Origin: Symbiodinium sp. CCMP2592
Taxonomy: Eukaryota; Sar; Dinophyceae; Suessiales; Symbiodiniaceae
Direction: 5' to 3'
DNA length: 64,000 nucleotides
Assembly (NCBI GenBank): GCA_905221615.1
Contig: CAJNDT010005556.1
Coordinates: 451,059-515,058 of the forward strand
A program made the position numbers and the translations under genes. This document shows, piece after piece, positions 8,880-19,308 of this stretch (its first letter is position 1; each line of letters begins with the position of its first letter). Under the pieces are notes generated by a model. The model made no database searches. It was not told the origin of the DNA and saw nothing but the letters and a program-made list of their open reading frames with translations.

Positions 8880-10080
8880 TCGGGACGGTGGTGATGACGA
8901 TGAGATGATGATAATGGCACTCACGATCCTGATGAACACGACGGTAGTCATGTTGGAGATTGTTGTCGCCATCGAGTTTGGCCGTGTTATCAACCCTTTG
9001 ACCAGTATAAGGGGCTGGATTTGGGGTCGACCCTGCTCCCTGAACCCACAGCGCCAACACAGGACGTCGGGCCGAATCCGCATTCTGGCGCAATTCGACC
9101 TGGCCGTGCCATGGCAGGGAGGAAGTAGTTCAGCATTCCTCATGTTGGCGAATCTGGCAGCAAGAATTTCAAGCATGTGTGGTATTGTGCTGTTTTCTTG
9201 TACCAACTAGTTGCTGCCACGGCCCATCATCAGCATTGTCATGATCTTTGCCAGAGCTTCGCACCGCTGCCTTGCATTTGACGAAGGTGGTGATGATATA
9301 AAGAAAGGAGGGCGCTGTTGTGACCGCTATGTTGATGGTCATCAGTCTAGTTTCTGTTTCTGGTCCCTTTGATACATGAGGCCTGACGGCCTGTGGCACG
9401 GTTCTTGCCAGTCTCCTCCAGCTCCGGTTCATCCTCTTCCAACATCATGATACTCAGAGCTGGTTGTGTATAGAAATCCCGAAAAATCCAAGTCCTCAGC
9501 CGAGCGGTAGGCATCCCGAGACAAATATGTCAGATCCATTTTGCGATGTCGTTGCGCAAGCTTGCTTCACTCTGCATTGTCGTCTCCCATGTTCTCCTTC
9601 GACTAGACCCAAATCCTCATCTATACCAAATGCCTTCATCTAACATCGAAGTAAAATCAACCAGAAGCACCAAAACCTTGAACTGTCCAAGGCGTTGTGG
9701 GCTGTTTTTGGGTACAAGGATGAGTCCGAGCAGTGGTGGTGGGAGAGCGAGGATGTGCCTTCGAACATCTTTCTGCATTCCTGCGTCGACTTCCTGGCGT
9801 TCGGCCGCAGCTTGGGTGCTGATTTCTGGCCTAATCAGGGCTTTCGGGCCTTTAACGAAAGTTGTGAATACACAAATCAAGATCGTCAGAAATGATATCA
9901 CGGTGTTATTTGGATTGCCAGCAAGCGATTGTGGCAGCTGTCATCACCAGCCACCAGTACTTTCATGAACATCGTCACCATCAGCATATCAACCATAACA
10001 GTAAGCATACAACTGGTTGTTGTCGTAGCAAGAGCCAGAAAATGTGACGACCTCATCCATTGAACTTCCCTGAGAGAAGG
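8880..10080. other. Region without a supported gene
   Basis: Mixed sequence with GATGATGAT/GTCATCATC-like stretches that give hydrophobic frames on both strands. Similar stretches occur near 17.3, 36.3, 59.6 and 60.0 kb. This looks like diffuse microsatellite-derived sequence. No splice-bounded exon was convincing. Confidence 0.4.
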
Positions 10081-10304
10081 TTAGGTTGTTCTACCAGAGA
10101 ACCCCGAAGCCCAAGACATCACAGGAGGCCCTGATACCTAGCATCCGGTGCATGGAGGCGATTTATTCCGACGGACTAATCCCCAAAATCCTCGGGGAAA
10201 TCCGACTGGAGGTTTGCATTCGTGGTTTGGGGTTTCCCACCCCAAATTCTCTCAAGAAGTCGGAGCCCCAAAACAGATCCTGGCTTCGAGGCTTTGCCAC
10301 CTGA

Positions 10305-10485
10305 AAGATCGAGCTTCGTCACGAGGAGTTTGAAACAAGGAAGCCCTGACAGCGGCCGCCGAGGCAAAAATTCCGATGGACGAAGTCAAGCGCCCGTTGC
10401 GAAAGTCTCCCTGGACGAGAAGTTGTCCAAAGTTATCGGACGGGCTTGCACCAGTGGCCTAGCGAAACTTGCAGCATACCTTTCT
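10305..10485 (+). CDS. Coding-like island with frame ambiguity
   Basis: Two frames are both protein-like: SQAPVAKVSLDEKLSKVIGR then ACTSGLAKLAAY in one, and AAEAKIPMDEVKRPLRK (after CCTGACAG at 10352, before GTCTCC) in another. One or two small exons are likely, but the boundaries cannot be settled. The downstream (TGC/TAC)n run gives a spurious Ala/Thr/Pro tail. Confidence 0.35.
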
Positions 10486-10493
10486 ACTTGTTC

Positions 10494-10572
10494 CACTACT
10501 GCTGCTGCTACTACTACTACTGCTGCTGCTGCTCCTACTACTCCTGCTACACCTCCTCCTCCTCCTGCTGCA
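10494..10572. repeat. CTG/CTA/CTC trinucleotide microsatellite
   Basis: Runs of TGC, TAC and CTCCTC. Explains poly-Ala, poly-Thr and poly-Pro frames here. Confidence 0.9.
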
Positions 10573-10662
10573 AGTTGATAGTCGATGCCAAGATATGCAC
10601 GTGCGACTGCACGACATTGCAAGATCCTGCTAGACCCTCGATCTTCACGCCTAGCCCATAAA

Positions 10663-10905
10663 GGAACCCCTACAGATCCCATAAAAAGACCCTAAAAGGA
10701 ACCCCTAGCGATCCCATAAAAGTTGCAGTCGACGTCGAGAAAGCGCAGCTTTGCGAGACGCTCATCAGGCCGTGCTTCGAAGAGGCGAACGTTCCAGAGA
10801 TCGCCGCAGTCGAACTTCTCAGGAACCCCTACAGATCCCATAAAAAGGACCCTTCATGGAACCCCCACAGATCCCATAAAAGGGACCCTTAGAGGAACCC
10901 CGAAT
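10663..10905. repeat. Direct repeats around a candidate exon
   Basis: About four copies of a unit with the core GGAACCCCTACAGATCCCAT followed by AAAAAGGACC. Two lie before the exon at 10723-10822 and two after it. The same repeat on both sides of an exon suggests intron sequence that spread between adjacent introns, or a duplicated intron. Confidence 0.75.
10723..10822 (+). CDS. Candidate internal exon between direct repeats
   Basis: Reads AVDVEKAQLCETLIRPCFEE then ANVPEIAAVELL. The composition is very protein-like. The acceptor may be CATAAAAG or TTGCAG. The right side (CTCAG before GAACCCC) lacks a GT, so a non-canonical donor would be required, which dinoflagellates are known to use. Confidence 0.4.
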
Positions 10906-10936
10906 AGATCACTTCGAGGCCTTCGGATCAGCTGAG

Positions 10937-11004
10937 GTCCGTTCCGACACGTGGTCGTCTACGAGGAGGCAAACGACCGGCAGCTTCGCAACCCATGCAC
11001 CACA
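10937..11004 (+). CDS. Candidate exon
   Basis: After CAGCTGAG the frame reads PFRHVVVYEEANDRQLRNPC. Another frame (EVRSDTWSSTRRQ) is also open, so the assignment is tentative. The right boundary is not clear. Confidence 0.3.
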
Positions 11005-11222
11005 ACCGCAGGAAATATAGGGTTCTTCATAAATTGAGTGGGCTTTTCCGGTATAGTTATGCTAAGAAACCCAGACTAGTACAGTATCGGTAAATTGTTT
11101 GCCCCTATGCTGCTCTAACCTCGGTACTGAAAGCCTCAAGCGGATGTCGGGTTCTCTTTCCAGTTTATGCTTAGCCTTTGGTAGTTCTTTAGCAGCCTGC
11201 ACCCTGGGCCCATCTTTTGCAG

Positions 11223-11294
11223 CCGACGTTTCAGCTTTTGGAACAGCTGCAATACTGCAATACAAAGACCCAGAGGCTAACCCTAAGGCTCCAT
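11223..11294 (+). CDS. Candidate internal exon before family E element
   Basis: After TTTTGCAG the frame reads PTFQLLEQLQYCNTKTQRLT then LRLH, exactly 24 codons to CAT before GTGCCC. That GT is the start of the family E element 11289-11387. It resembles a leucine-rich helix. A second frame (AAILQYKDPEANPK) is also open. Confidence 0.4.
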
Positions 11295-11387
11295 GTGCCC
11301 ATATAGTATACAGGTACTTGGGCCTTGAAGGGGTCCCTGTATAGGTACTTTAAGGCCTAAGTATCCACGATATGGGTACATGGAGTC
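11289..11387. mobile_element. Short inverted-repeat element, family E (copy 2)
   Basis: GCTCCATGTGCCCATATAG is inverted at the right as ATATGGGTACATGGAG. The interior (CTTGGGCCTTGAAGGGGTCC) matches copy 1 at 1046 closely. It lies immediately after a candidate exon and provides its GT. Confidence 0.7.
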
Positions 11388-11753
11388 TTTGGGTAATAAC
11401 TGAGTCCACAAGGCGCAAGCACGGTACGCTACAGCACAACCCAGCAGCAGCTGCTCCTACGACTCCCCGTAATGGCAGTGGTAGTAGTTGTGGTGGCAGT
11501 GGTGGAGGTAGAAGGGGGGCTCCGTCCTTTAAAGCCTTCAACTCAAGAGGTTGCAGTCATGAAGCAGACTCTCTCCTACATGGGCAATTGTGAAAACTAG
11601 GGACTCGATCGTTTAGGGCTCTGTTTAGCAGGGTGCCGTACTTTTGGGGGCCCAAAGACAGGATCCCAATCTGTGGGGACCTGGCTAGGGATCCTGATGT
11701 TGCGGACTTAAAAAAAGGGCTCCTAATTTAGGTATCTACCCGAATACTGACAG

Positions 11754-11832
11754 CAGTCATGTCCTGCTTGTCCTCGAGAGATCGAAGTCTCCCAGAGGAT
11801 GGAACTTATGGGGGAGTCTTCGAAAATGAGGG
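11754..11832 (+). CDS. Candidate internal exon
   Basis: Preceded by ATACTGACAG. Reads QSCPACPREIEVSQRMELMG then ESSKMR before GGTGCC. The CPAC motif could bind metal, but no zinc-binding family is recognised. Confidence 0.45.
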
Positions 11833-12177
11833 GTGCCTAAGTTTGGGGGTCCTTATAAGGATCTAGGGTGCTATATGAGCCCTATATTCGGCAACGCCCA
11901 TGGCGTCGCGAACATGTAGCCCAAGGCCCCAAACCCGAAATCCCTAACCCCCATGCCGAGTATCAGACATGACCAGGTCAGTTGAGTGTCAGGAGGCCAC
12001 CAAGGGATCACTTCCTTCTGCGGCTGCCTCAACCCTCAACTGTAACCCTTAACCCATGCCCTGAACTCTAAACTCTTAGTCCAAGCCCTAAACCTTAGCC
12101 CTAAACGCTGGGCCACAAGGCCGACGTTGAAAGCAGCCCCTAAGCCCCAACTCCTGAACTCGAATCTCATGGCTGAG

Positions 12178-12281
12178 GCTGCGAGATCTCATCCCACGAG
12201 TTTGTGCAGTCCCTGTGCGCCGCCGGGCTTCTGTCGCAGCTGGAGTTCAACAGCAGCAAGCCACGGCCTGATCGTGGCTTG
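12178..12281 (+). CDS. Candidate internal exon, leucine-rich
   Basis: Follows ATGGCTGAG and ends before GTAGAGG. Reads CEISSHEFVQSLCAAGLLSQ then LEFNSSKPRPDRGL, an exact fit of two entry nucleotides and 34 codons. Good codon and amino-acid composition; family unknown. Confidence 0.6.
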
Positions 12282-12289
12282 GTAGAGGA

Positions 12290-13130
12290 TTTTACTAACA
12301 TGGTAGAGTATGACAGTCTAACGGTATGTTATAATAAGAAAATGATATGCATGAAAGTAGTGTACCACATAATTTGATAGGGCTTTTGGAGTAGGGGCAC
12401 ATGATAGCGAGGTTGGGTTTGTGGAAGTAAGAGCAGCAACCACAACACTGCCCAGTATCTCTCTCTGTCGTTCAATGCCTTCCACACTGTCAGCAGCACT
12501 GACATCGAACTGCGATACATATAGTTGCCTTCAGCATTCAGCTTCATCTTGGGTTTGGGTCTTGAGTAGGGCAGAGGTCGCTAGTGTTTTTCGGTGTTGG
12601 GGTTTGGTTTTCGGACGCCCGGCTTAGCGCTCTACACATGTGAGGCCCTGGAAAGGCATCGCAAATGCTGGCAGGTCTTTTCGGGACTTCTTCATGTTCG
12701 TTTCTGGACTTGTATCGGAATTATAGGCCAAGCACGCCTGCAACCTGAGCACCACCACACCGTAACCTTAGACTCCCTGGACCACATACGCCACATCAGT
12801 CCAGCTAGGACTTGCAAACTCCTATACCAGCCCCACAAGACCGAGGCCCTAAACTCAGAGCCTACACTCTCAGATAGCCAAAGCTCTTGCCGTTTGACTT
12901 TGAGGCTTCCGCCGCATGTTTTCCAGCCATGCGGGCATAACCTCCGATGGAATGTCGAAGGAGAGCTTTGCAACGTGTTTTTGTTAGATTTTGAGGGTTG
13001 TGCTGGTTTAAGAGACCTCCGGGTTCAGGGACCTGAGCCCAGGCGTCTGGGAGTGTAGGATGGAAGTTGAGGGCTTGGAATTTTGAAGTGGCCGGTGTAG
13101 CAGGCCCGATGAGTCCTCCTACAGTCAGAG
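12290..13130. other. Region without a supported gene
   Basis: Several open frames of 60-150 codons cross here on both strands, but composition and the absence of paired splice signals do not favour any of them. Confidence 0.35.
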
Positions 13131-13239
13131 AACAACCCAGGCTTGCAAAGGCCTAAACCCTAAACCCCTAAACCCTAAACGGCTAGGCCAGCAAAGCTTT
13201 TGATTCCAAGCCATGCGGCAACTCCAACTAAACCGGCAA

Positions 13240-13385
13240 CTGCTACTGCGACTTACTGACGCTAGGCTGCTGCTACCGCCGCTGCTGCTGTTGCTGCTGC
13301 TGCACTGGTGCCGTATACTACTTTTGCCTTTTGCATGTGCTGGCGCTGATGCTGCTGCTGCCACTGCGACTGCTACCATAGCTTT
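13240..13385. repeat. CTG-rich microsatellite
   Basis: CTGCTGCTACCGCC and related trinucleotides. Produces Leu, Ala and Ser runs in different frames. Confidence 0.85.
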
Positions 13386-13464
13386 AACAATGAGACTAGA
13401 CTGACAGAAGTATTCGACACATATGTACTTATGTTATGTAATCGCGCACGTAATTTCTACCTGT

Positions 13465-13880
13465 GTACATATATATATATATATATAACTATATATACAT
13501 CTGTATGAAATACGTACCATATAAATGCATGCATAATATACTTAATACACATCATACACATGCACATGCACATACATATGCATATACAGATACAGACACA
13601 GATGCAAGCACATACATGCATGCATACATACGTACATGTACACATACACATACACAAGTACACACAAGTACACACATACACACATACACCTATACGCCTA
13701 CACACATGCACACACACACACATACACACAGAGACACACAGACATAGACACACAACGTACACACATAGCATACATACATACATACATACATCCTTATATA
13801 TGTGTCAGCAAATGAATAAACACACATATATATATATATATATGTACATATATGTATGCATATATGCATCAGATTCTGCT
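13465..13880. repeat. TA and CACATA microsatellite complex
   Basis: (TA)n is followed by long ACACATACA, TACATA and GCATGCAT runs. All long frames here (up to 215 aa, H/T/Y/I rich) are translation of repeats. Confidence 0.9.
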
Positions 13881-14107
13881 CATTTATTGGGAACCGTTCC
13901 AGACGAAAGGCAGCAGCTGACGAAAGGCAGCAGCTCTAGATTCAGAATTGTTGCTGTGACGGGCCCAAAGAGACTTGAGCGAAAGGAAAGCTCGCTGTCT
14001 CCTGTGGCGCAGAAGGCCTGCGGGATGTGGTTTCGGGCTCGAGTTTGGATGGTTTCGGGAACAGGGTTCGAGGATCCCAGTTCAGGCTCAGGGTTCGGTT
14101 CTCAGGC

Positions 14108-14158
14108 TGATATATATATATATATATATATATTTGTTTATGTATGTATATATATATG

Positions 14159-14206
<48 letters not shown>
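14108..14206. repeat. TA microsatellite
   Basis: (TA)n interrupted by TTTGTTTATGTATG, with about 23 uninterrupted TA units at the right. Confidence 0.95.
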
Positions 14207-14208
<2 letters not shown>

Positions 14209-14214
14209 ACAAGG

Positions 14215-14294
14215 ATTGGGTACTGCCCCCACTCAGTAACAGTTACCTTAAACAGCGCTATTATACACTGTTACTGTATGGGGGCAGTACCCAA
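14215..14294. repeat. Inverted repeat GGGTACTGCCCCCA...TGGGGGCAGTACCC
   Basis: A 15-bp perfect arm (TGGGTACTGCCCCCA) with inverted GTAACAGT/ACTGTTAC inside. It is a foldback element of the same size class as families A-G but has no second copy here. It abuts the TA microsatellite. Confidence 0.75.
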
Positions 14295-14448
14295 GATCAA
14301 GATCAGGATTGGGATGCAGGGTGTATGTGTTGGTGTTGCAGCGGTCTGCTGCAGGATTTCGAGCTAGAGCCTTTCCATAGTAGATCCATGTAGATCCTGG
14401 TGGGGAAGGACTGCAATGCCCTGAAGGAACAAGCGATCGCTGCCCTAG

Positions 14449-14690
14449 TTCATACCTGTCAGCAGCCGAACGAATGCCTGACAACTCGAAGATTCTGTCT
14501 GAACAGTTGTCTTCTCGTGCAGACGCGCATGAAACGTCTCGACAGGATGCAGCCGGTACAGCGGGAAGCGTCAGCTTCAACAACATGGTGGAAGTGGAAG
14601 CTTTGGTCGTCCCTGTCTGCCCAGTTCATCACGGGAAGTTCATGCAGTATGAGGCCTTATCTGAGCTTCTGGCAACTCGGCTTACCTTGA
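14449..14690 (+). CDS. Candidate long exon, unknown protein
   Basis: From GCCCTAG the frame reads SYLSAAERMPDNSKILSEQL, then a Ser/Ala/Asp-rich part and NNMVEVEALVVPVCPVHHGK, then FMQYEALSELLATR. The CPVHH cluster could bind metal. Donor not clear (perhaps a GC donor near 14690). An overlapping frame just upstream (KDCNALKEQAIAAL) may be part of the same or a preceding exon. Confidence 0.5.
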
Positions 14691-14754
14691 TATCTGAAAG
14701 GCCTACAGGCCCCAAGGCCCTAGGAAAAGAAGCCCTGAAAAACGAGCTCCTGAA

Positions 14755-14863
14755 CCCTAAACCCCCAAGCCCTTAAACCCTAAACCCTAAGATAAGAGCT
14801 CCACGAAAAAAACTTGAATGCCCAAAACCCTAAACCCTAAACCCTAAACCCTAAACCCAACCC
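14755..14863. repeat. Interstitial telomere-type repeat
   Basis: CCCTAAA units, five of them perfect tandem at about 14826-14860, directly upstream of an exon acceptor at 14867. Confidence 0.9.
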
Positions 14864-14867
14864 TCAG

Positions 14868-14929
14868 AAAGCAAAATCCTTTGAAGATGAGGCCGACTTC
14901 CATAAACTCAAGGCGATGGCGCAGGAGAC
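14868..14929 (+). CDS. Candidate internal exon
   Basis: The acceptor CCCTCAG sits directly at the end of a telomere-type tract. The exon reads KAKSFEDEADFHKLKAMAQE and ends AC before GTGGGG. A charged helical segment. The position shows that CCCTAAA tracts run up to splice sites here. Confidence 0.6.
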
Positions 14930-15459
14930 GTGGGGTTTCGGCTGTAGAGTCTTCGTACTGGTTCTGAGGATGTTTCGGGTTCAGGGACAGGGTACTTTGA
15001 GTATATTGTAGAAGTGGCATTCATTCCGATATTGCTATCATTACCACTATTTTTCTCATTCTTGTTATTGTTATTCTGATCATCAGCAGCACCAGCATCA
15101 GCACCAGAACCGGCAGCAGCAGCTGCTGCACACCGGCACCACTAGCACCACCTACCACGACGACGAGCACTACAATTAGGACCAGAACGACTGGCTGTCG
15201 CCGTCGTACTACAAGCAGAAGCAAAGACGATGAAACAAAGTTCTCATGGACTCGTGCATGTAGTGGAAGTCGCACTGTAAACACCTATATCGCATGCAAG
15301 TTTGACGCTTTCTCCACAGCTTTCGCTGTGCATGGTCATGACTTTCCTTGGGCAGCTTTCGCGGCGCCAACTCCCACCGGCAAACTCTCGCTCCTACAAC
15401 GACACAGCGTGTGCGCGCCAGTGTAGTTTCGAAACAACGGTTTTAGGACAACTCCGGGG

Positions 15460-15554
15460 TGGTTGTCAAAATTAGGGTCCCTTTTTGGGTACCCTAAATA
15501 TTAGGTGCCGTACTATAACAGGGACCCAAAGAGGGACCATAATTTTGACAACCA
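15460..15554. mobile_element. Short inverted-repeat element, family B (copy 3)
   Basis: The arms are GGTGGTTGTCAAAATTAGGG and CCATAATTTTGACAACCATCC. Both sides carry TCCGG, a plausible 5-bp target duplication. The core ATTAGGTGCCGTACTATA matches the copies at 1930 and 34510. Confidence 0.8.
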
Positions 15555-15585
15555 TCCTCCGGTACTTTTGGGGGAGAGGGTTTAG

Positions 15586-15667
15586 AGCGCGACTGCCCGG
15601 GAGGATCCTTCCACTTGCGTGGCTTCCTGCACGGCCTTCTGCAGGCGGTCTTGAAGGGAGAGAGCAG
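15586..15667 (+). CDS. Candidate internal exon
   Basis: Following GGGTTTAG the frame reads RDCPGGSFHLRGFLHGLLQA then VLKGES, ending AG before GTTTTG. It lies 31 bp downstream of a family B element. An alternative frame (ARLPGRILPLAWLPARP) is also open but less balanced. Confidence 0.5.
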
Positions 15668-16209
15668 GTTTTGGGGCCACGATTTAGGGGCTACTTGGAA
15701 GATCCTGGGACGTAGTAAGTCAGGTTATAATCTTCTTAATTCGGGTTATCAGGAAATAAACTATGATCTTCAAACAGGGGTTAATGTTTCGCGTTCCCTC
15801 TGGGGTTTGGGTTACTCTAAGGGTCCAGAATGCATGAGGGTTACTGTAAGGTGCAAGGGCTGCTATAAGGGCTACAACATGTTACTATGTGGGGAGTCGG
15901 AATTCGGGGCGGTTTCACTTTCAGGCTTCCTTTCAGGGTGGAGTAAGGGTTCCTTTCAAGGTTACTATAGTACGGAGCAAGTGCATATGAAGGCTGCCAT
16001 CAAGCCTGAATGCCAAACCACACCGAACCCCGAACCTGAATCGTGCCCTCCAAGACGGCTTTAAGTGTTTAGGGCGTATAATTTAGGGGTTACGTCATGT
16101 CCCAATCTGAAGCAAGCACGCCCCAATCCCGCTGCAGTCCTTGTAAACCCCAAACCTCAACTTCACAACACTCTATAGTTTCTAGACTCCTGTATAACTT
16201 CATCAACTT

Positions 16210-16345
16210 CGTAACGTTTCATGGCACCGCTGATTCCCACCTCTTTAAAGTTCAACCCAAGCTCCCGGTGAAGGTGTTGTGCGAAGTCCTTCGGGAAAGT
16301 TCAGCGCCGCCCCCTTTCTGCAAGCCACTACAAGACCGCGATTAA
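16210..16345 (+). CDS. Candidate exon, possibly with stop
   Basis: Frame GTADSHLFKVQPKLPVKVLC then EVLRESSAPPPFCKPLQDRD and a TAA at 16343-16345. The upstream part of this frame (from 16097) is less protein-like. The acceptor is unclear. Confidence 0.4.
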
Positions 16346-16556
16346 AAAGGCCAGGGGCAGTTAAGGGCTTAGGGCTTTTGAGGGCTTACAATTTAGGATG
16401 GTGTTTAGGGTTTGTGGGCAAAGCTTTGATGAATTCGGCCATCCATCAAAACCGTCTCCTATCACTCCTAGCACTCCTCCTACTGCTACAGCTACCACTA
16501 TGACGGCGACCACAACAGCAACCCGGCCATGCTTTTTCCATAGCATCAAAGGGGAA

Positions 16557-16676
16557 AAGGAGGGACCCTTAATGGGACCCTTACCCTATAATGGGCTATA
16601 TAATGGGTATATAATGGCTATATTAAGGGTATATAATATATACCTACGAGTCCTTATTAAGGGTCCCTCCTTTTAC
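16557..16676. mobile_element. Foldback element between exons, singleton
   Basis: AAAAGGAGGGACCCTTAAT is inverted at the right as ATTAAGGGTCCCTCCTTTT, with internal TATATAATGGG/TATATTAAGGG symmetry. The exon at 16687 begins 10 bp beyond its right end (GGATAG), so it again abuts a splice acceptor. Confidence 0.75.
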
Positions 16677-16686
16677 CCTTGGATAG

Positions 16687-16783
16687 CAGCTCCGAAAGTG
16701 CAGGATCACAAGATCATGCTCACACCTGCTGATTTAGCCATGGTGTTTCGTGCGGATCAGAATCTGCTGCCAAAAATGCACTG
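16687..16783 (+). CDS. Candidate internal exon
   Basis: Reads APKVQDHKIMLTPADLAMVF then RADQNLLPKMH, ending TG before GTCAAGG. The acceptor GGATAG lies right behind a foldback element. The motif DLAMVFRADQN is helical and protein-like. Unknown family. Confidence 0.6.
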
Positions 16784-17014
16784 GTCAAGGACAGCGTTCT
16801 GTATCCGGGCTGCTTTCGATCTTTTCGGTTCGGTTACCTCTGACGGAAAAAGCATAGCCAGCAAACTACACCACACCCAGGAACCCTGCCATGCACCTGA
16901 CAAAGAACGCTCAAGCCTTGAACGCAACCCACAAACCCACACCCCTTAACCCTAAACCCCTATAAACCCTAAACCTTAAAACCCTAAACTCTAAACCCTT
17001 CAACCGACGGCCAG

Positions 17015-17085
17015 TTGCCTGGGCGCAGCTGCTTGCGGCTCTTGAGGGATCATGTGTCCAGCCGTGTTTCAGGCACGACCATCGG
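17015..17085 (+). CDS. Candidate internal exon
   Basis: After GGCCAG the frame reads AWAQLLAALEGSCVQPCFRH then DHR, ending in phase 0 before GTTTGG. The downstream intron begins with TTTAGGG-type repeats, in the opposite orientation to the CCCTAAA tract that precedes the exon. Confidence 0.55.
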
Positions 17086-17087
17086 GT

Positions 17088-17190
17088 TTGGGGTTTAGGG
17101 TTTAACGTTCGGGTTTTAAGATTTAGGTTAGGGTTTAGAGTTTAAAGTTTAGGGTTTAGGATTTAAGGTTTAGGGTTTTGGGTTTCGGCT
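17088..17190. repeat. Telomere-type repeat, TTTAGGG orientation
   Basis: Degenerate GGGTTTAGGGTTTA units, opposite in orientation to the tract at 16938-17000 on the other side of the exon at 17015. Confidence 0.85.
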
Positions 17191-17454
17191 GAAGGGTTCA
17201 TAGGGATTCCGGGTTCAGGGATGCGGATCGCCAAAGCCTATACACGAAAACCGTTTCCGTTTAGGACAGAGGTTGTTTGGGATTCAGGTCTACATCCCAG
17301 GAGCGTCAAGAATGCATAGCGACCAGGTTTGAACATTCTCATAATGACAGTTGGTTGAATAATGCTAGTGGCAAGGTTCGTAAGGACAACAGTCATGCCA
17401 GCAATGCATCAAAAGTCAGATTGACAATCAGGACACTAATCATAACACACACGT

Positions 17455-17523
17455 GGGAGTTTCCGAAAATAGGGTATTGCAAGGACCCCAAAACAAGGTA
17501 CCCCTAATTTTCGGAAACTCCCA
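17455..17523. mobile_element. Short inverted-repeat element, family G (copy 1)
   Basis: GTGGGAGTTTCCGAAAATAG is inverted at the right end as TAATTTTCGGAAACTCCCAC. Only about 69 bp long. A diverged copy is at 33565-33652. Confidence 0.75.
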
Positions 17524-17569
17524 CATCAATAAGCAATTGAGAGTCGCAGCAGCTGCCAGCGAGCCTCAG

Positions 17570-17617
17570 TACAGGGTTTGAGCCGGTTTTTGCCATGGAA
17601 AGCCTAACCAGTATGCG
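17570..17617 (+). CDS. Candidate internal exon
   Basis: After GAGCCTCAG the frame reads TGFEPVFAMESLTSM and ends CG before GTAACAG. Short but bounded by good signals on both sides. Confidence 0.45.
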
Positions 17618-17624
17618 GTAACAG

Positions 17625-17715
17625 GGGCCTTAGTACTTGCCTTACTATTTTCGGGGATCCATGTTATGACTGTAATATACCTCAAAACCCTATTCTACTT
17701 ATTCAGGCCCCTAAT
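17625..17715. mobile_element. Short inverted-repeat element, family F (copy 2, diverged)
   Basis: AGGGGCCTTAGTACTTGCC faces CTATTCTACTTATTCAGGCCCC. It starts 8 bp after the exon at 17570-17617. Shares AACCCTATTCTA with the other F copies. Confidence 0.55.
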
Positions 17716-18179
17716 ATTATGCTAACCCCTAAACCCTAAACCTTGAAATGTATATGCCTGCATGAAGCTCAGGGGAGCGGCGGCTGTAGGTTCTCAGGCT
17801 CGGCAGCTTTGCTATGGATGGGATAAGTAGTGCCAGGACCCACCTTCCCCCAATGGCCCTTTTAATGGAGCTCTGATGGTGCCTGACAGCCGGCATTTAG
17901 GGTGTATTAGAGGGTAATTAGGTGGGGGGGGTCTAAATATGGGGGTCTTGATGAGTCGAATAATTTGGGTTTGTGTGTATGTTACACTGTCTGACAGTTA
18001 TAGCCAGGAAGGCGAAAGAACCTAAATCCCTAAGCTCCGGGGTTCCTTTAAAAGGATTTCTTGGGGGTTCGTGCCGGCTTTTGAAGGGGCAAACCAAAAC
18101 AATTCTACATCCCTAAACCCCCTGAAACATAGAAGAGCTAGCCCCAGTCCACAAACTCCTTCAAACTCAGCTCTGAACA

Positions 18180-18275
18180 AGAGCCCTAACCCGAAATCCT
18201 TAATTTAAACCTTAAACCCTAAATCCTAAACCCTAACTCCTAAACCCTAACTCCTAAACCCTACATCCTAAGCTC
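18180..18275. repeat. Telomere-type repeat tract
   Basis: CCCTAAATCCTAAACCCTAACTCCTAAACCC-like degenerate units (each under 10 bp) repeated. Confidence 0.8.
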
Positions 18276-19045
18276 TGAAACTCAACTCCCAACAAGAAGC
18301 CCGAACCCTCGCGAGGCGGCCTGCGACTTCCTGGCGTCAAACCGCGGCACGTGAAGCCCTTGGAGCAAGTCCCTGGGCAGAGTTTAGGAGTTAGTGTTGT
18401 TCTTGTTTTGTGTGCCTTTTAGGGGTTGGAGTTTAGGGTTTGGGTTTTGGGCCTGTTGGGTTTTGGGCCTGTGGGGTTTTGGGGTGTTGGGTGTAGGATT
18501 TAGAATTTAGAGTGTACGGTTTGGGTTTGGGGTCTTGGGTTTTGGGTTTCGAGTTTCGGAGTCATGGAGGATTATCAGAGGCGCTCCTGTATTGGTTCTT
18601 GAGTAGGGCATAGACAACCCACCATCCGCTTGGGAGCTGGGTAGTCTTGCTACAATTCGTTTAGTTCTGACTCGCTGTCGTTTTCCTAGTCGTAAATATT
18701 TAGATAGAGTTGTGTAACACACCCGAGTTTAGGGTGGATGGCTCAGGAGTTTGCTCTAAGTTTTTGGTGCTCAGAGTTGAGGGCTGTTGGATTGTTGGGA
18801 TAGTCGGTTGAGGGTTGACGCTCTGAGTGTTCGCCGCTTTTGCTTAGGGTCGAATGCTTCCTAGCATTGCAGCACAGGTCCGCCATGTTCCGGGATCGAT
18901 CCCCATTGAGAAACTGAATAAGTATTAGTAAACTAGTTACGAGTAGCAATCTGTGATGGAGCCTGGAGCCCAACCCCCCAGACAACCGAATCTCCTATCT
19001 TCCAGAAGCCCTGTACGCAAAAGTCCCAAACCCTAAAGCAACTCG

Positions 19046-19148
19046 TGGAGGATCATGGGACCTAGTAAGTAAGGTTATAAGTACCTTAACTTGTAATAGG
19101 TATAGTTACCCTAATTCTAACCCTACTTACTAAGTCCCATGATCCTGT
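19046..19148. mobile_element. Short inverted-repeat element, family A (copy 2)
   Basis: GGAGGATCATGGGACCTAGT is inverted as ACTAAGTCCCATGATCC. The interior GTAAGGTTATAAGTACC is shared with the copies at 24819 and 28182. The sequence after the right end (TGTCAG) could act as an acceptor. Confidence 0.8.
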
Positions 19149-19201
19149 CAGTATGAGGCTTCGGGGCGAACACACTCCTCCTGGTTTTCCTTCTGTTGCA
19201 G

Positions 19202-19267
19202 CTGCAGTATGGCTGATCGGGTCGATCGGGTCCAAGTGTCAGCAAACTGAGCTCGGCGCTTTTCAAC
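19202..19267 (+). CDS. Candidate internal exon
   Basis: It has a textbook pyrimidine tract and acceptor (TTTTCCTTCTGTTGCAG). Reads AVWLIGSIGSKCQQTELGAF then Q and ends C before GTAGGCC. The frame is also open upstream to ATG 19153. Confidence 0.45.
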
Positions 19268-19308
19268 GTAGGCCTAGGGCTTCGGCGACTTCGGCTTCGG
19301 GTCTTCCT

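Noticed and set aside
8785-9968. Several 87-140-aa frames on both strands
   Set aside because: Mutually overlapping, low-complexity hydrophobic or charged composition and no splice or start context.
12594-13058. 154-aa + strand frame
   Set aside because: Overlaps a 93-aa minus frame and has a patchy composition; no clear acceptor or donor pair, so not called.
13457-14207. 108-aa and 215-aa frames with H, T, Y, I runs
   Set aside because: Translation of CACATA and TA microsatellites.
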